Shown one piece after another: positions 28,898 through 38,109 of a stretch of 64,000 nt of DNA. The DNA is from Accumulibacter sp. Its GTDB lineage: Bacteria; Pseudomonadota; Gammaproteobacteria; Burkholderiales; Rhodocyclaceae. Made by a program: the position numbers and the translations under genes. Numbering within the stretch: the stretch's first letter is position 1; every line of letters starts with the position of its first letter. The stretch lies in NCBI RefSeq assembly GCF_023806635.1, contig NZ_JAMTDQ010000085.1, positions 1 through 64,000 of the forward strand. Reading direction: 5' to 3'. The notes beneath the pieces are model-generated. The model was not told where the DNA came from, ran no database searches, and saw only the letters and a program-made list of their open reading frames with translations.

Positions 28898-29437
28898 CTA
28901 GAGGAACATCAGCAGCAACTGCGCGAAGACGATGGCGACGAGCGGTGACAGATCGACGCCGCCAATCGTCGGCAACAGGCGCTGGATCGGACGCAGGACC
29001 GGCCGGGTCAATTGTGATACGGGCTGCCCCAGCGGGGAATACGGGCTGATCCATGACAGCACCGCCTGCAGCAGCAGCGCCGCGATCAGCAGATAGATGG
29101 CGAGGCGCAGCGTAGCCAGCAAACCGTACCAGAAGACGAGCGGCAGCCACGCCCCGGCGGCAGCGCCATCGAGCCCCCCTCGCAGGATGAACACCGCCGA
29201 CGCATAGACGATCTGCAGCAGGCATGCCGGCAGCAGGCTTGCCAGATCAAGACCGTAGAATCCGGGCAGGGCCCGGCGCAGCGGCCTGACGAGCCAGTTG
29301 GTCAGCGCGACGACGAAAGTACCGAGCTGATTGTTGAAGGACACCCGGCAGGCCTGCATGAAAAAACGCAACAGCAGAGCGACGGTCAGGAACGACGCCA
29401 GCGCATCGAGCAGGAAAAGGCCGGCAGCGACAATCAT
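28898..29437 (-). CDS. YggT family integral membrane protein
   Basis: A 179-residue membrane protein with two YggT repeats, each two hydrophobic helices with a conserved FNNQLGTFVVALTNWLVRPLRR-type loop (second copy QLTRPVLRPIQRLLPTIGG). The family has been linked to osmotic tolerance and, in some bacteria, to envelope or division functions; the precise role is unknown. Its ATG shares one base with the proC stop (TGATG), a coupled junction. Confidence 0.9.
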   Translation of the reverse strand: MIVAAGLFLLDALASFLTVALLLRFFMQACRVSFNNQLGTFVVALTNWLVRPLRRALPGFYGLDLASLLPACLLQIVYASAVFILRGGLDGAAAGAWLPLVFWYGLLATLRLAIYLLIAALLLQAVLSWISPYSPLGQPVSQLTRPVLRPIQRLLPTIGGVDLSPLVAIVFAQLLLMFL

Positions 29438-30252
29438 CAGCCATCCTGGCCGAGCAGCTCACCAAGCTCGCGGCCGCGCGAGTTGGCGGCAAGAACGCCG
29501 GCGATGAACCCTTCCTTGACAGAGCGCTGCTCCATCGTCCGCAGCGCCGCTTCGGTCGTGCCACCCTTCGAAGTCACGCGCTCGCGCAGCACACACGCCG
29601 CCTCGTCCGACTGGGCCGCGAGTCGTGCCGCGCCGAGAACCGTATCGATCGACAACTGCCTCGCCTGTGCTGGCGTCAGTCCGAGATCTCCGGCTGCCTG
29701 CTGCAGCGCCTCGATGAACAGGAAGACATAGGCCGGCCCACTTCCCGAGATGGCGGTCACCGCATCCATCTTCTCTTCATCGGCAATCCAGAGCGTGCTG
29801 CCGACGGCCTGCAGGATACGCTCCGCACCCAGTCTCTCGGCCATCGAGACGGCGGCCATGGCACACAAACCGGTCACTCCGGCGCCGATCAGGGCCGGCG
29901 TGTTGGGCATCGCGCGCACGATCCTGCCATAGCCCCCCAGCCAGCGCGACACATCCGCCAGACGCAGGCCGGCGGCGATGCTGATGACCAGCTGTTGTCT
30001 GAGGAACGGCAGCAGCGGCGGACAGGCCTCGCGCATCTGCTGCGGCTTCACCGCCAGCAGAAGGGCGTCGCAGTCGAGCGCCACCGCACTGGCAGCCTCA
30101 TAGCAGCGCACGCCGTAGGCCACGCGCAGCTGCGCCCGCCCCTGCGCACCGAGCTCGATGACCGCGATGTCCGACGCAGCAAAACCGGTCTTCAGCAGCC
30201 CGCCGACCAGCGCATTGGCCATGTTGCCACCACCAAGGAAAGTGATCTTCAT
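29437..30252 (-). CDS. proC: pyrroline-5-carboxylate reductase
   Basis: ProC reduces pyrroline-5-carboxylate to proline with NAD(P)H. The 271-residue protein has the Rossmann start ITFLGGGNMANALVGGL, LAVKPQQM, the RAMPNTPALIGAG block, and the C-terminal substrate region ISGSGPAYVFLFIEAL with VTSKGGTTEAALR. Its ATG overlaps the yggS stop by 4 bases, so the two are translated together. Confidence 0.96.
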   Translation of the reverse strand: MKITFLGGGNMANALVGGLLKTGFAASDIAVIELGAQGRAQLRVAYGVRCYEAASAVALDCDALLLAVKPQQMREACPPLLPFLRQQLVISIAAGLRLADVSRWLGGYGRIVRAMPNTPALIGAGVTGLCAMAAVSMAERLGAERILQAVGSTLWIADEEKMDAVTAISGSGPAYVFLFIEALQQAAGDLGLTPAQARQLSIDTVLGAARLAAQSDEAACVLRERVTSKGGTTEAALRTMEQRSVKEGFIAGVLAANSRGRELGELLGQDG

Positions 30253-30932
30253 CGTCTCTCACCAAAAATCGCCGTACCCACGCGCAGCAATGTCGCCCCC
30301 TCCGCTATGGCCGCCTCGAGATCGTGCGACATGCCCATCGACAGGGAATCCAGCGCCAACCCATCGGCCTGCAAACGCTGCGAAAGTTCCCGCAGGCGAC
30401 GAAAGGACGAGCGTTGTGCGGCGAAGTCGCTGTTTGCTTCCGGAATTGCCATCAGACCGCGCAGGCGGAGTCGCGGCAGCGCCGCCACCGCCTGCGCGAG
30501 AGCCGGCACCGCCGACGGCGTGGCACCTGCCTTGCTCGCCTCGCCACTGATGTTCACCTGCAGGCAGACCGACAGCTCGGGCATCGTCGCCGGACGTTGC
30601 GCGGCAAGCCTCTGGGCGATGCGCAGCGAATCGACGGAGTGCACCCAGTCGAAGGACTCTGCCACCAGCCGGGTCTTGTTGGCCTGCAGCGCGCCGATGA
30701 AATGCCACTCGATATCCAGGTCGCGCAGTTCGTCGATCTTGCCGACGGCTTCCTGCACGTAGCTCTCGCCGAAGGCCTTCTGGCCTGCGGCAGCCAGTTC
30801 GCGCAGTGCCGCTGCCGGCCAGGTCTTGCTCACGGCGAGCAGCCGGATGGCAGCCGCATCACGGCCGCAAAGCCGCGCCGCGTCGGCGATTCGGGCGCGG
30901 ACGGCTTGCAGCTTGGCGGGAAGTGTGGTCAT
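30249..30932 (-). CDS. yggS: YggS family PLP-homeostasis protein
   Basis: A 227-residue PLP-binding protein (PLPBP/YggS) that buffers pyridoxal phosphate and affects amino-acid pools. The PLP lysine is in LLAVSKTWPA (about residue 37), and GESYVQEA, WHFIGALQANK, MSHDLEAAI and LRVGTAIFGER are family blocks. The ATG at 30932 gives the standard length. It is divergent from pilT with 69 bases between, the same neighbourhood as in Pseudomonas. A TATAAC at 30961 could serve as a -10 for pilT but lacks a -35. Confidence 0.94.
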   Translation of the reverse strand: MTTLPAKLQAVRARIADAARLCGRDAAAIRLLAVSKTWPAAALRELAAAGQKAFGESYVQEAVGKIDELRDLDIEWHFIGALQANKTRLVAESFDWVHSVDSLRIAQRLAAQRPATMPELSVCLQVNISGEASKAGATPSAVPALAQAVAALPRLRLRGLMAIPEANSDFAAQRSSFRRLRELSQRLQADGLALDSLSMGMSHDLEAAIAEGATLLRVGTAIFGERR

Positions 30933-31001
30933 AATCGGGCGTCGCGCAGGTTGTTCGCAGTATAACACCGCGCCCTGCCCACCGCCCGAGGACCGAACCG
31001 G

Positions 31002-32048
31002 ATGGACATCACCGAACTCCTGGCTTTCAGCGTCAAGAACAAGGCTTCCGACCTTCACCTTTCTGCCGGTCTGCCACCGATCATCCGTGTCAACGGGGAT
31101 GTCCGGCGGATCAACCTGCCGGCGATGGAACACAAGCTCGTGCACGGCATGGTGTACGACATCATGAGCGACGCGCAGCGCAAGCAGTACGAGGATACCC
31201 GGGAGTGCGACTTCTCCTTCGAAATTCCCAACCTCGCCCGTTTTCGGGTCAATGCCTTCGTGCAGAATCGCGGCGCCGGTGCCGTCTTCCGGACGATTCC
31301 GTCGAAAGTCCTGACCCTGGAGGATCTCAACTGCCCGCGCATCTTCAAGGACATCTCGGAGTATCCGCGCGGAATCGTCCTCGTCACGGGTCCGACCGGA
31401 TCCGGCAAGTCGACCACCCTGGCGGCGATGATCAACCACGTCAACGAAAACGCCTACCACCATATCCTCACGGTCGAGGACCCGATCGAGTTCGTACACC
31501 AGCCGAAGCGCTGCCTGATCAACCAGCGCGAGGTCGGACCCCACACACTTTCCTTCCAGAACGCGCTGCGCTCGGCACTGCGCGAAGACCCGGACGTGAT
31601 TCTCGTCGGCGAGATGCGCGACCTCGAAACCATCCGGCTCGCACTGACCGGCGCCGAGACCGGCCACCTGGTGTTCGCCACCCTGCATACTTCGAGCGCA
31701 GCCAAGACGATCGACCGCATCATCGACGTCTTTCCGGCAGCCGAGAAGGAAATGGTGCGCTCGATGCTCTCCGAGTCACTGCGGGCGGTCATCTCGCAAA
31801 CCCTGCTGAAGACGAAGGACGGACAGGGACGCGTCGCGGCACACGAAATCCTGATCGGAACGCCGGCCATCCGCAACCTGATCCGCGAGAACAAGGTGGC
31901 GCAGATGTACTCCTCGTTGCAAACCGGGCAGCAGTTCGGCATGCAGACGCTCGACCAGGCATTGATCGAGCTCGTCCGGCGCAACATCGTCTCGGCACCG
32001 GAGGCACGCATGAAGGCGGCCAACAAGGACGCCATCCCTGGCGCATAG
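31002..32048 (+). CDS. pilT: type IV pilus retraction ATPase PilT
   Basis: PilT is the hexameric cytoplasmic motor that retracts type IV pili. The 348-residue protein has an N-terminal PAS-like domain (KASDLHLSAGLPPIIRVNG), Walker A GPTGSGKSTT (about 130-139), the Asp box TVEDPIEFVH, Walker B ILVGEMRDLETI, His box HLVFATLHTSSA, and the retraction-specific C-terminal AIRNLIRE motif. It is 26 bases upstream of pilU. Confidence 0.97.
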   Translation: MDITELLAFSVKNKASDLHLSAGLPPIIRVNGDVRRINLPAMEHKLVHGMVYDIMSDAQRKQYEDTRECDFSFEIPNLARFRVNAFVQNRGAGAVFRTIPSKVLTLEDLNCPRIFKDISEYPRGIVLVTGPTGSGKSTTLAAMINHVNENAYHHILTVEDPIEFVHQPKRCLINQREVGPHTLSFQNALRSALREDPDVILVGEMRDLETIRLALTGAETGHLVFATLHTSSAAKTIDRIIDVFPAAEKEMVRSMLSESLRAVISQTLLKTKDGQGRVAAHEILIGTPAIRNLIRENKVAQMYSSLQTGQQFGMQTLDQALIELVRRNIVSAPEARMKAANKDAIPGA

Positions 32049-32074
32049 CCACTCGTTCAGTCAGGAGGAACAGC

Positions 32075-33214
32075 ATGGAAAACGATCAGGCTTTGAAGTT
32101 CATGCATGAACTGCTGCGCCTGATGGTCCAGAAACACGGATCCGACCTCTTCATCACGGCGAACTTTCCGCCGGCGATCAAGGTCGATGGCAAGGTGATC
32201 CCGGTGTCGAGCCAACCGCTGCTGCCGCAGCACTCGGCAGAACTGGCGCGAGCGCTGATGAACGACCGCCAGGCATCCGAGTTCGAGGCCACAAAGGAGT
32301 GCAACTTCGCCATCTCGCCCTCCGGCATCGGTCGCTTCCGCGTCAATGCACTCGTGCAGCAGGGACGCGTCGCCGTGGTCTGTCGAACGATCAACCTCGT
32401 CGTGCCGACCCTCGACGAACTCGGACTGCCGCCGGTGCTCAAGGACATCGCGATGACGCTGCGCGGCCTGGTGATCTTCGTCGGCGGAACCGGCACCGGC
32501 AAGACGACCTCACTGGCGGCACTGGTCGACCACCGCAACCAGAACAGCCAGGGACACATCATCACCATCGAGGATCCGATCGAGTTCGTGCACGATCACA
32601 AGAAGTCGATCGTCACGCAGCGCGAGATCGGTGTCGATACCGATACCTGGGAAGTGGCACTCAAGAACACCCTGCGCCAGGCACCGAACGTCATCATGAT
32701 GGGGGAGATTCGCGATCGGGCGACGATGGACTACGCCATCGCCTTTGCCGAAACCGGGCACCTCTGCCTGGCGACGCTACACGCCAACAGCGCCAACCAG
32801 GCCATCGACCGGGTGATCAACTTCTTCCCCGAGGAGCGCCGGCACCAGTTGCTGATGGACCTCTCGCTCAACCTGCGCGCGCTGGTATCGCAACGCCTGC
32901 TGCCGAAGAAGGACGGCAAGGGGCGCGTGCCGGCGATCGAGATCATGCTCAATTCGCCACTCATTTCCGACCTCATCTTCAAGGGACAGGTCCAGGAGAT
33001 CAAGGATGTCATGAAGCGGTCGCGCGAGCTTGGCATGCAGACCTTCGACCAGGCGCTCTTCGACCTCTACGAGGCGGGCCTGATCACCTATACGGATGCC
33101 CTGCGCAACGCCGACTCGCTCAACGACCTGCGGCTGCAGATCAAGCTGCATGGCAAGGAGTCGAAGGACCGCGATCTCACCGCCGGGCTCGGTCACCTCG
33201 GCATCGTCGAGTGA
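32075..33214 (+). CDS. pilU: PilT-dependent retraction ATPase PilU
   Basis: PilU assists PilT in pilus retraction. The 379-residue product begins at ATG 32075 after AGGAGG. It keeps Walker A GGTGTGKTTS, TIEDPIEFVHDHKKS, MMGEIRDRATM (Walker B) and LATLHANSANQA (His box). The C-terminus is about 30 residues longer than PilT and is charged, as is usual for PilU. With the Pil-Chp operon, the window carries both motor and control genes of twitching but no pilin. Confidence 0.96.
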   Translation: MENDQALKFMHELLRLMVQKHGSDLFITANFPPAIKVDGKVIPVSSQPLLPQHSAELARALMNDRQASEFEATKECNFAISPSGIGRFRVNALVQQGRVAVVCRTINLVVPTLDELGLPPVLKDIAMTLRGLVIFVGGTGTGKTTSLAALVDHRNQNSQGHIITIEDPIEFVHDHKKSIVTQREIGVDTDTWEVALKNTLRQAPNVIMMGEIRDRATMDYAIAFAETGHLCLATLHANSANQAIDRVINFFPEERRHQLLMDLSLNLRALVSQRLLPKKDGKGRVPAIEIMLNSPLISDLIFKGQVQEIKDVMKRSRELGMQTFDQALFDLYEAGLITYTDALRNADSLNDLRLQIKLHGKESKDRDLTAGLGHLGIVE

Positions 33215-33256
33215 AGGCTCTGCCGCACCGACACGCGATCACACCGCGGCGATCCT

Positions 33257-34396
33257 TCAGCCGCGGTTGCTGCCGGCGACCATGCGGAACTCGTAAAGCC
33301 GGCACTCCAGAGCGCCGTTGAACAGCGGCGTCCTGCGGCTGGGTGTCAGCCGCACCATCCGCGGCAGGCGCGTATCGGCGCTGATCAGGCAGCAGGTCCA
33401 GCCGGCGAAACGGCGCTTCAGGGCACTGCCGAGCAAGGGGTAGAACCGCGCCAGTTCGTCGTCGTCGGAAACCCGCTCGCCGTACGGCGGATTGCTGACC
33501 ATGATGCCACTCGCGGCCGGCGCCTCGATCTCGAGCAGATCGCCGGCAGCGAGACGCACTGCCGGCAGCAGAGCGGCGCGATCGAGGTTGACAAGGGTCG
33601 CGCGTACCGCCATCGGCGAGACGTCACTGCCGAAGATGGCCATCTCCGTCGCCGGACGCTCTGCGGCGCGCGCCCGCTCGAGAAGACCTTGCCAGAGGTC
33701 CGGCTGGAAGTGGCGCAGGCGCTGAAAGGCGAACTCGCGCCGAGCGCCCGGCGCCCGACCGAGCGCCATCTGCGCCGCCTCGAGAAGGAAAGTGCCACTG
33801 CCACACATCGGATCGAGCAGGGGGATGCCCGGCCGCCAGCCGCTGAGCCGAAGGATGCCGGCAGCAAGGTTCTCCTTCAACGGCGCGTCGACGGTCTTCT
33901 GCCGAAAGCCACGCTGATGGAGCGGCGCGCCCGAGGTATCGACATAGAGGGTGCATTCGCTCTGGCTAAGGAAAGCCTGAATCCTGACCTCGGGCTGGCG
34001 CGTATCGACGCTCGGGCGGCTGCCGGAGTCGCGTCGGAAACGGTCACAGACGGCGTCCTTGATGCGCAGCGTGATGAACTCGATGCTCCTGAGCGGACTC
34101 TTCTGCGCCGTGACATCGACCCGGATCGTCTGCCGCGTCAGGAACCAGCGTGGCCACGGTGTCTCCAGCGCCAGACGATAGACGTCGTCCTCGCTGGCAT
34201 AGGGCGCCCGCGCGACCCGCCAGAGGACGCGGGTGGCAATCCGCGAGTCAAGATTGGCGCGGTAGCAGACCGGCCATTCACCTCTGAAATGCACGCCGCC
34301 GGCAATCGCTTCCAGTTGGCCGGCGCCGGCCGCCAACAGGTCGTCAGCCAGCAAATGTTCCAGGCCGCGTGGGCAACTGGCAAAGAATCGTTCCAT
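33257..34396 (-). CDS. THUMP-domain class I SAM-dependent RNA methyltransferase (RlmL-like)
   Basis: A 379-residue protein matching the N-terminal half of E. coli RlmKL (RlmL), which makes m2G2445 in 23S rRNA. The N-terminus FFASCPRGLEHLLADDL and a THUMP domain (about 45-155) precede a Rossmann methyltransferase with LLDPMCGSGTFLLEAA (SAM site) and the catalytic SNPPYGERV (about 299-307). The RlmK half is absent, so it is a stand-alone enzyme. ATG 34396 is chosen; upstream frame overlaps hemJ. It converges on pilU across 42 bases. Confidence 0.9.
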   Translation of the reverse strand: MERFFASCPRGLEHLLADDLLAAGAGQLEAIAGGVHFRGEWPVCYRANLDSRIATRVLWRVARAPYASEDDVYRLALETPWPRWFLTRQTIRVDVTAQKSPLRSIEFITLRIKDAVCDRFRRDSGSRPSVDTRQPEVRIQAFLSQSECTLYVDTSGAPLHQRGFRQKTVDAPLKENLAAGILRLSGWRPGIPLLDPMCGSGTFLLEAAQMALGRAPGARREFAFQRLRHFQPDLWQGLLERARAAERPATEMAIFGSDVSPMAVRATLVNLDRAALLPAVRLAAGDLLEIEAPAASGIMVSNPPYGERVSDDDELARFYPLLGSALKRRFAGWTCCLISADTRLPRMVRLTPSRRTPLFNGALECRLYEFRMVAGSNRG

Positions 34397-34415
34397 CGTC
34401 GTTCGCCGCTCCAGG

Positions 34416-34832
34416 CTAGAAAGGCTTGACCACGGCGAGGTAGGTTGCCGCCAGCAGCAACAGTACCGGCAACTCGTTGAACCAGCGATACCAGACGTGC
34501 CCGTGCCGATTGAGCCCGGCCGCGAAGTCGTGCAGCAGGCGCCCGCAGTACGCATGATAGGCGACCAGCAACAGCACCAGCGCCGTCTTCGCGTGCAGCC
34601 AGCCGCCGCCGAAGCCAAAGCCGAACCACAGCCAGAGACCCAGTGCGATCGCCAGCACGCCGATCGGCGTCATGAAGCGATACAGCTTGCCGGCCATCAG
34701 CAGCAGTCTCTGCCGCTCGGCCTCGCTGCCCGATGGCACCATCGCCAGGTTCACGAAGATTCGCGGCAGGTAGAACAGCCCCGCGAACCAGCTCACCACC
34801 ATCCACAGATGCAGCACCTTGACCGTCAACAT
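34416..34832 (-). CDS. hemJ: protoporphyrinogen IX oxidase HemJ (CopD family)
   Basis: A 138-residue membrane protein with four predicted helices, matching HemJ, the haem-pathway protoporphyrinogen oxidase of many proteobacteria. The conserved N-terminal helix KVLHLWMVVSWFAGLFYLPR carries the functional histidine, and YRFMTPIGVLAIALG, WLHAKTALVLLLVAYHAYC and the terminal YRWFNELPVLLLL are family blocks, including the conserved lysine in HAKT. It overlaps the SDR gene by 7 bases and precedes the methyltransferase by 19 bases. Confidence 0.9.
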   Translation of the reverse strand: MLTVKVLHLWMVVSWFAGLFYLPRIFVNLAMVPSGSEAERQRLLLMAGKLYRFMTPIGVLAIALGLWLWFGFGFGGGWLHAKTALVLLLVAYHAYCGRLLHDFAAGLNRHGHVWYRWFNELPVLLLLAATYLAVVKPF

Positions 34833-35734
34833 CGAGCGTTCCTCTCTCTCGCCGCCGCCGCAACGCCATCAGCCACCTGCGGATAGCGCAGGCGAGCCTG
34901 CAGTTCCTCCCGGGCACGCCGGTTCAGCAGGCGGCGTGACTCACTCATGAACGACAACTGCAGCGGCGACAGCAGTTCTTCCGCCTCGCACCGCGACACG
35001 CGCGGGACCTTCGGCAACCCCAAGTGTTCGGCGACCAGGTCGAAGTATTCGCCCATCTTGATGCGCGAATCGTCGCTCGCGTTGTATGCCCGGTTGCTCC
35101 GTCCGTAACGCAGAGCGGCACAGGCCAGCAGCGCCAGATCCTCGGCGTGGATGTGGTTGGTATACACATCGTCGGCATCGCACAGCGCCGGGCTGCCCCT
35201 GCGCAGCCGCTCGATCGGCAGACGGTCGGCGGCGTAGATGCCGGGTGCCCGCAGGATGCTGACGACGACGCCGAGCCGGCCAAGAAGGCGCAAGCGCCGC
35301 TCGGCATCCAGCCGGCGGCGAGCGCGGCTGGTGGTCGGTCGCAGGCGCCGCGTCTCGTCTACCAACTCCCCGGCACAGTCGCCGTAGACACCGGTGGTGC
35401 TTATATAGACGATTCGCTGTGGTAGACTCCTCCCCCGAGCCAGAGCTGCCAGCAGCCAGCGGGTCCGGGGGTCGCGGCTGGCGCCATCCTGGCGCTCGCC
35501 GGCAGGTGCCGGTGGCGGCGCCAGATGGACCACGACATCGGCCAGGCCGGCGAGTCGCTGCAGGCTTCGTGGCTGATCGAGGTCGGCGACGACCGGTCTG
35601 GCGCCGTGTTCTCGCCAGAAAGCGCACTGCTCGCGATCCCGTACCAGCGCCAGGACGTGGTAATGGCCGAGCAGGTGGGGGAGCATGCGACGCGCCACGT
35701 CACCGCAACCAACGATCAAGAGTCTTCGCACCAC
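34826..35734 (-). CDS. NAD(P)-dependent epimerase/dehydratase (extended SDR) protein
   Basis: A 302-residue Rossmann protein. The dinucleotide motif near the N-terminus is LLIVGCGDVARRM, and a YISTTGVYGD stretch contains the Tyr-type active-site region of extended SDRs, though the usual YxxxK is not clear (later residues are TTSRARRRLDAER). The rest includes LRAPGIYA and YTNHIHAEDLA, both common in NAD-dependent epimerases of the YeeZ type. Substrate unknown. It is divergent from the flavoreductase gene and overlaps hemJ. Confidence 0.82.
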   Translation of the reverse strand: MVRRLLIVGCGDVARRMLPHLLGHYHVLALVRDREQCAFWREHGARPVVADLDQPRSLQRLAGLADVVVHLAPPPAPAGERQDGASRDPRTRWLLAALARGRSLPQRIVYISTTGVYGDCAGELVDETRRLRPTTSRARRRLDAERRLRLLGRLGVVVSILRAPGIYAADRLPIERLRRGSPALCDADDVYTNHIHAEDLALLACAALRYGRSNRAYNASDDSRIKMGEYFDLVAEHLGLPKVPRVSRCEAEELLSPLQLSFMSESRRLLNRRAREELQARLRYPQVADGVAAAARERNARC

Positions 35735-35770
35735 ATGATTCTACCGGATCGGGACCCGCACGGAGAAACA

Positions 35771-36844
35771 ATGGATCATCAGGTGGTTGTCAAGCCGAGC
35801 GGACATGCCTTCTCCGTCGCTGCCGACGAAAGCATCCTCGCCGCTGCACTCCGGCAAGGGCTGAACCTTCCCTACGGCTGCCGCGACGGTGTCTGCGGCA
35901 GCTGCCGCGGCCGCGTCCTGAGCGGTGAGGTGGACCACGGCAACGCGTCGACCGCCGTTCTCGGCGAAAGCGACCGTCTGGCCGGGTTCGCGCTACTCTG
36001 TTGCGCGACGGCAAGGACAGACCTCTGCATCGAGACCGCGGAAGTGAGGGCGCTCGCCGACATACCCATCCGCACCCTGCCGGCGCGCGTGCACCGGCTG
36101 CGGCACGTCGCGCCCGAAGTGATGATCGTCGAACTGCGCCTGCCGAGCAGCGAGCGGCTGCAGTTTCTCGCCGGCCAGTACGTCGACATCCTGCTCAAGG
36201 ACGGCAAGCGGCGCTCATTCTCGCTCGCCAATGCACCGCACGACGACAGCGTCCTGCAGTTGCATGTCCGCCGCGTGGCGGGTGGCCGGTTCACCGAACA
36301 CGTCTTCAGCAACATGCGCGAGCGCGACCTCCTGCGCTTGCGAGGTCCATTGGGCAGCTTCTTTCTGCGCGACGACTCGCCGCGGCCGATGCTCCTGGTC
36401 GCTGGTGGCACCGGCTTCGCGCCGATCAAGGCGATCGTCGAACATGCGCTGGCGCAACGCAGCACGCGACCGATGGACATCTACTGGGGTGCGCGCCAGC
36501 GAGCCGACCTCTACCTTCTGCAACTTGCGCAGCAATGGGCAGCGGAGCATCCCTGGATTCGCTTCGTCCCGGTCCTTTCGGAGTCGCCGCCTGCCGACCG
36601 CTGGCATGGCCGCACCGGTCTGGTGCATGCGGCAGCGATGCAGGACCACCCGGACCTGTCGCAACACCAGGCCTATGTCTGCGGCGCTCCGGCCATGGTT
36701 GCTGCCGCCCGCACGGACTTTCTTGCCCACTGCCGGTTGCCGACCGACGAATTCTTCGCCGACTCCTTCGAATACGCGGCCGATACGCAACTGGCCATCG
36801 CCACCGGCCCGGCGCCGGAGATGAACGGAACACCGCATGACTGA
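35771..36844 (+). CDS. 2Fe-2S ferredoxin-FAD/NAD(P) oxidoreductase (AscD/CDP-6-deoxyglucoseen reductase-like)
   Basis: A 357-residue phenol-hydroxylase-reductase-type electron transfer chain. The N-terminal plant-type ferredoxin has CRDGVCGSCRGRV plus a downstream LLCCATA cysteine (2Fe-2S). The FAD domain has RSFSLANAPHD, and the NAD domain has LLVAGGTGFAPIKAI and YVCGAPAMV. Betaproteobacterial homologues are usually called CDP-6-deoxy-delta-3,4-glucoseen reductase, but no deoxysugar genes lie nearby, so the acceptor is unknown. GGAG lies 5 bases before ATG 35771. The stop overlaps the next gene by 8 bases. Confidence 0.88.
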   Translation: MDHQVVVKPSGHAFSVAADESILAAALRQGLNLPYGCRDGVCGSCRGRVLSGEVDHGNASTAVLGESDRLAGFALLCCATARTDLCIETAEVRALADIPIRTLPARVHRLRHVAPEVMIVELRLPSSERLQFLAGQYVDILLKDGKRRSFSLANAPHDDSVLQLHVRRVAGGRFTEHVFSNMRERDLLRLRGPLGSFFLRDDSPRPMLLVAGGTGFAPIKAIVEHALAQRSTRPMDIYWGARQRADLYLLQLAQQWAAEHPWIRFVPVLSESPPADRWHGRTGLVHAAAMQDHPDLSQHQAYVCGAPAMVAAARTDFLAHCRLPTDEFFADSFEYAADTQLAIATGPAPEMNGTPHD

Positions 36845-38012
36845 GGTCTTCATATCGCGCCAGCCGCTGGTCAACCGGCAGAGCCGGATCATCGCCACCC
36901 GCCTGATGCTCCATCTCCCCGCCGACGGCGGCATGCCGGCCGCCGTGATGGCGCTCGACTCTCTCGCCAGCGTCTGGCCCATGGGCGGCAAGCCACTCTT
37001 CGTCAGTTGCCCGGCAGCCGCCATCGATGCTCGCCTCCTCGACTGGTCGGCACCCGAAAACGCGACGATCGAGCTGCCCGCGACATGCCTGCTCGGCGAG
37101 CACGGCCCGGATCTGATCGCCGCCATCCAGACCTGGCAACCGACGATCTGCCTGCATTTCGATCCGCAGGCGGCGCAGGCGCTGTCGCTCGGACTGCAAT
37201 GCCGCTTCATCGGCTTCGACACGGAACGTCTGAACAGCGCCCAGCTCAAGCTCCTCGCCGCGCGCACCAGGAGCCACGGCATGGGCATCGCCTTCAAGGT
37301 GCCAACGACGGCCGACTTTCGCGCCAGCATGGACGCCGGCATGACGGCCGCTGCCGGCTGGTTTTTCACCACGCCCAGCGGCGTCCCGGCCAAGACACTC
37401 AGCGCCAGCCAGGCAAACATCATGCGCCTCGTCAATCTGGTGCGGAACAATGCCGAGATGCGGGAGGTCGAGGCGGCGCTGAAGCAGGATGTGGCGATCT
37501 CCTACAGGCTGTTGCGCTACATCAACTCGGCGGGCTTCGGCCTGTCCTGCGAGATCCAGTCGTTTCGCCATGCGGTGACGATGCTCGGCTACGACAAGCT
37601 CAATCGCTGGCTGTCGCTGCTGCTCGCGACTGCCAGCAAGGATCCGCTGGCCCCGGCGCTGATGCACACTTCGCTGGTCAGGGCTCGCCTGATCGAGTTG
37701 CTGGCCGCCGGCCTGGTCGACAAGTCCGAATACGACAACCTGTTCATCACCGGTGCATTCTCCCTGCTCGACGCGCTGCTCGGTCTGACCATGGAGCAGA
37801 TCCTCGAAGCGATGCGCTTGCCGGAACCGATCACCGACGCGCTGCTCGGCAACGGCGGGCGCTACCAGGCCTTTCTCGACCTGGCACTGGCCAGCGAAGC
37901 CGGTGACGGACCTGCCATCGCCGAGCAGTCGGCAATGCTCGGGCTGACCGCGACACAGTTCAACAGCGCGCAACTGCAGGCACTCGCATTCGCCGACGCA
38001 ATGGAGTTCTGA
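36837..38012 (+). CDS. HDOD domain protein with degenerate EAL-like N-terminus (YuxH type)
   Basis: A 391-residue protein. Residues 1-180 align in pattern with the EAL-like half of YuxH proteins (starting EVFISRQPLVNRQ), but the EAL triad and metal ligands are missing (TRLMLHL replaces the EAL segment), so it should not cleave c-di-GMP. Residues about 190-390 are an HDOD domain, with VAISYRLLRYINSAGFG and VTMLGYDKLNRWLSLLL, a fold used for signalling scaffolds. It overlaps the flavoreductase gene by 8 bases, suggesting co-expression of a redox enzyme and a signalling scaffold. Confidence 0.85.
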   Translation: MTEVFISRQPLVNRQSRIIATRLMLHLPADGGMPAAVMALDSLASVWPMGGKPLFVSCPAAAIDARLLDWSAPENATIELPATCLLGEHGPDLIAAIQTWQPTICLHFDPQAAQALSLGLQCRFIGFDTERLNSAQLKLLAARTRSHGMGIAFKVPTTADFRASMDAGMTAAAGWFFTTPSGVPAKTLSASQANIMRLVNLVRNNAEMREVEAALKQDVAISYRLLRYINSAGFGLSCEIQSFRHAVTMLGYDKLNRWLSLLLATASKDPLAPALMHTSLVRARLIELLAAGLVDKSEYDNLFITGAFSLLDALLGLTMEQILEAMRLPEPITDALLGNGGRYQAFLDLALASEAGDGPAIAEQSAMLGLTATQFNSAQLQALAFADAMEF

Positions 38013-38021
38013 ACGCGCCGG

Positions 38022-38030
38022 CCCCCCCCC
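38022..38030. repeat. C9 homopolymer between convergent genes
   Basis: Nine consecutive C residues just after the HDOD gene stop (38012). It lies outside coding sequence. Such runs can vary in length in vivo or be miscounted in sequencing. Confidence 0.5.
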
Positions 38031-38073
38031 GAGGGGACAGCCGACGCCAGCCGATGACGTGGGTGGGCCGATC

Positions 38074-38090
38074 GCCGGAACACTTCCGGC
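38074..38090. terminator. perfect hairpin between HDOD gene and livF (possible bidirectional terminator)
   Basis: GCCGGAA and TTCCGGC are exact inverse repeats around CAC. It sits in the 97-base gap between two convergent genes, the expected place for a shared terminator, but no T-run follows on either strand, so termination strength is doubtful. Confidence 0.4.
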
Positions 38091-38109
38091 AACCAGCCAT
38101 GCTTGCCGG

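Noticed and set aside
30961-30966. TATAAC between yggS and pilT as a promoter -10.
   Set aside because: No -35 at 16-18 bases on either strand, so I did not list it as a separate feature.
33244-33266. CCGCGGC/GCCGCGG inverted repeat at the end of the RlmL-like gene.
   Set aside because: Overlaps coding sequence and has no T-run; not enough to call a terminator for pilU.
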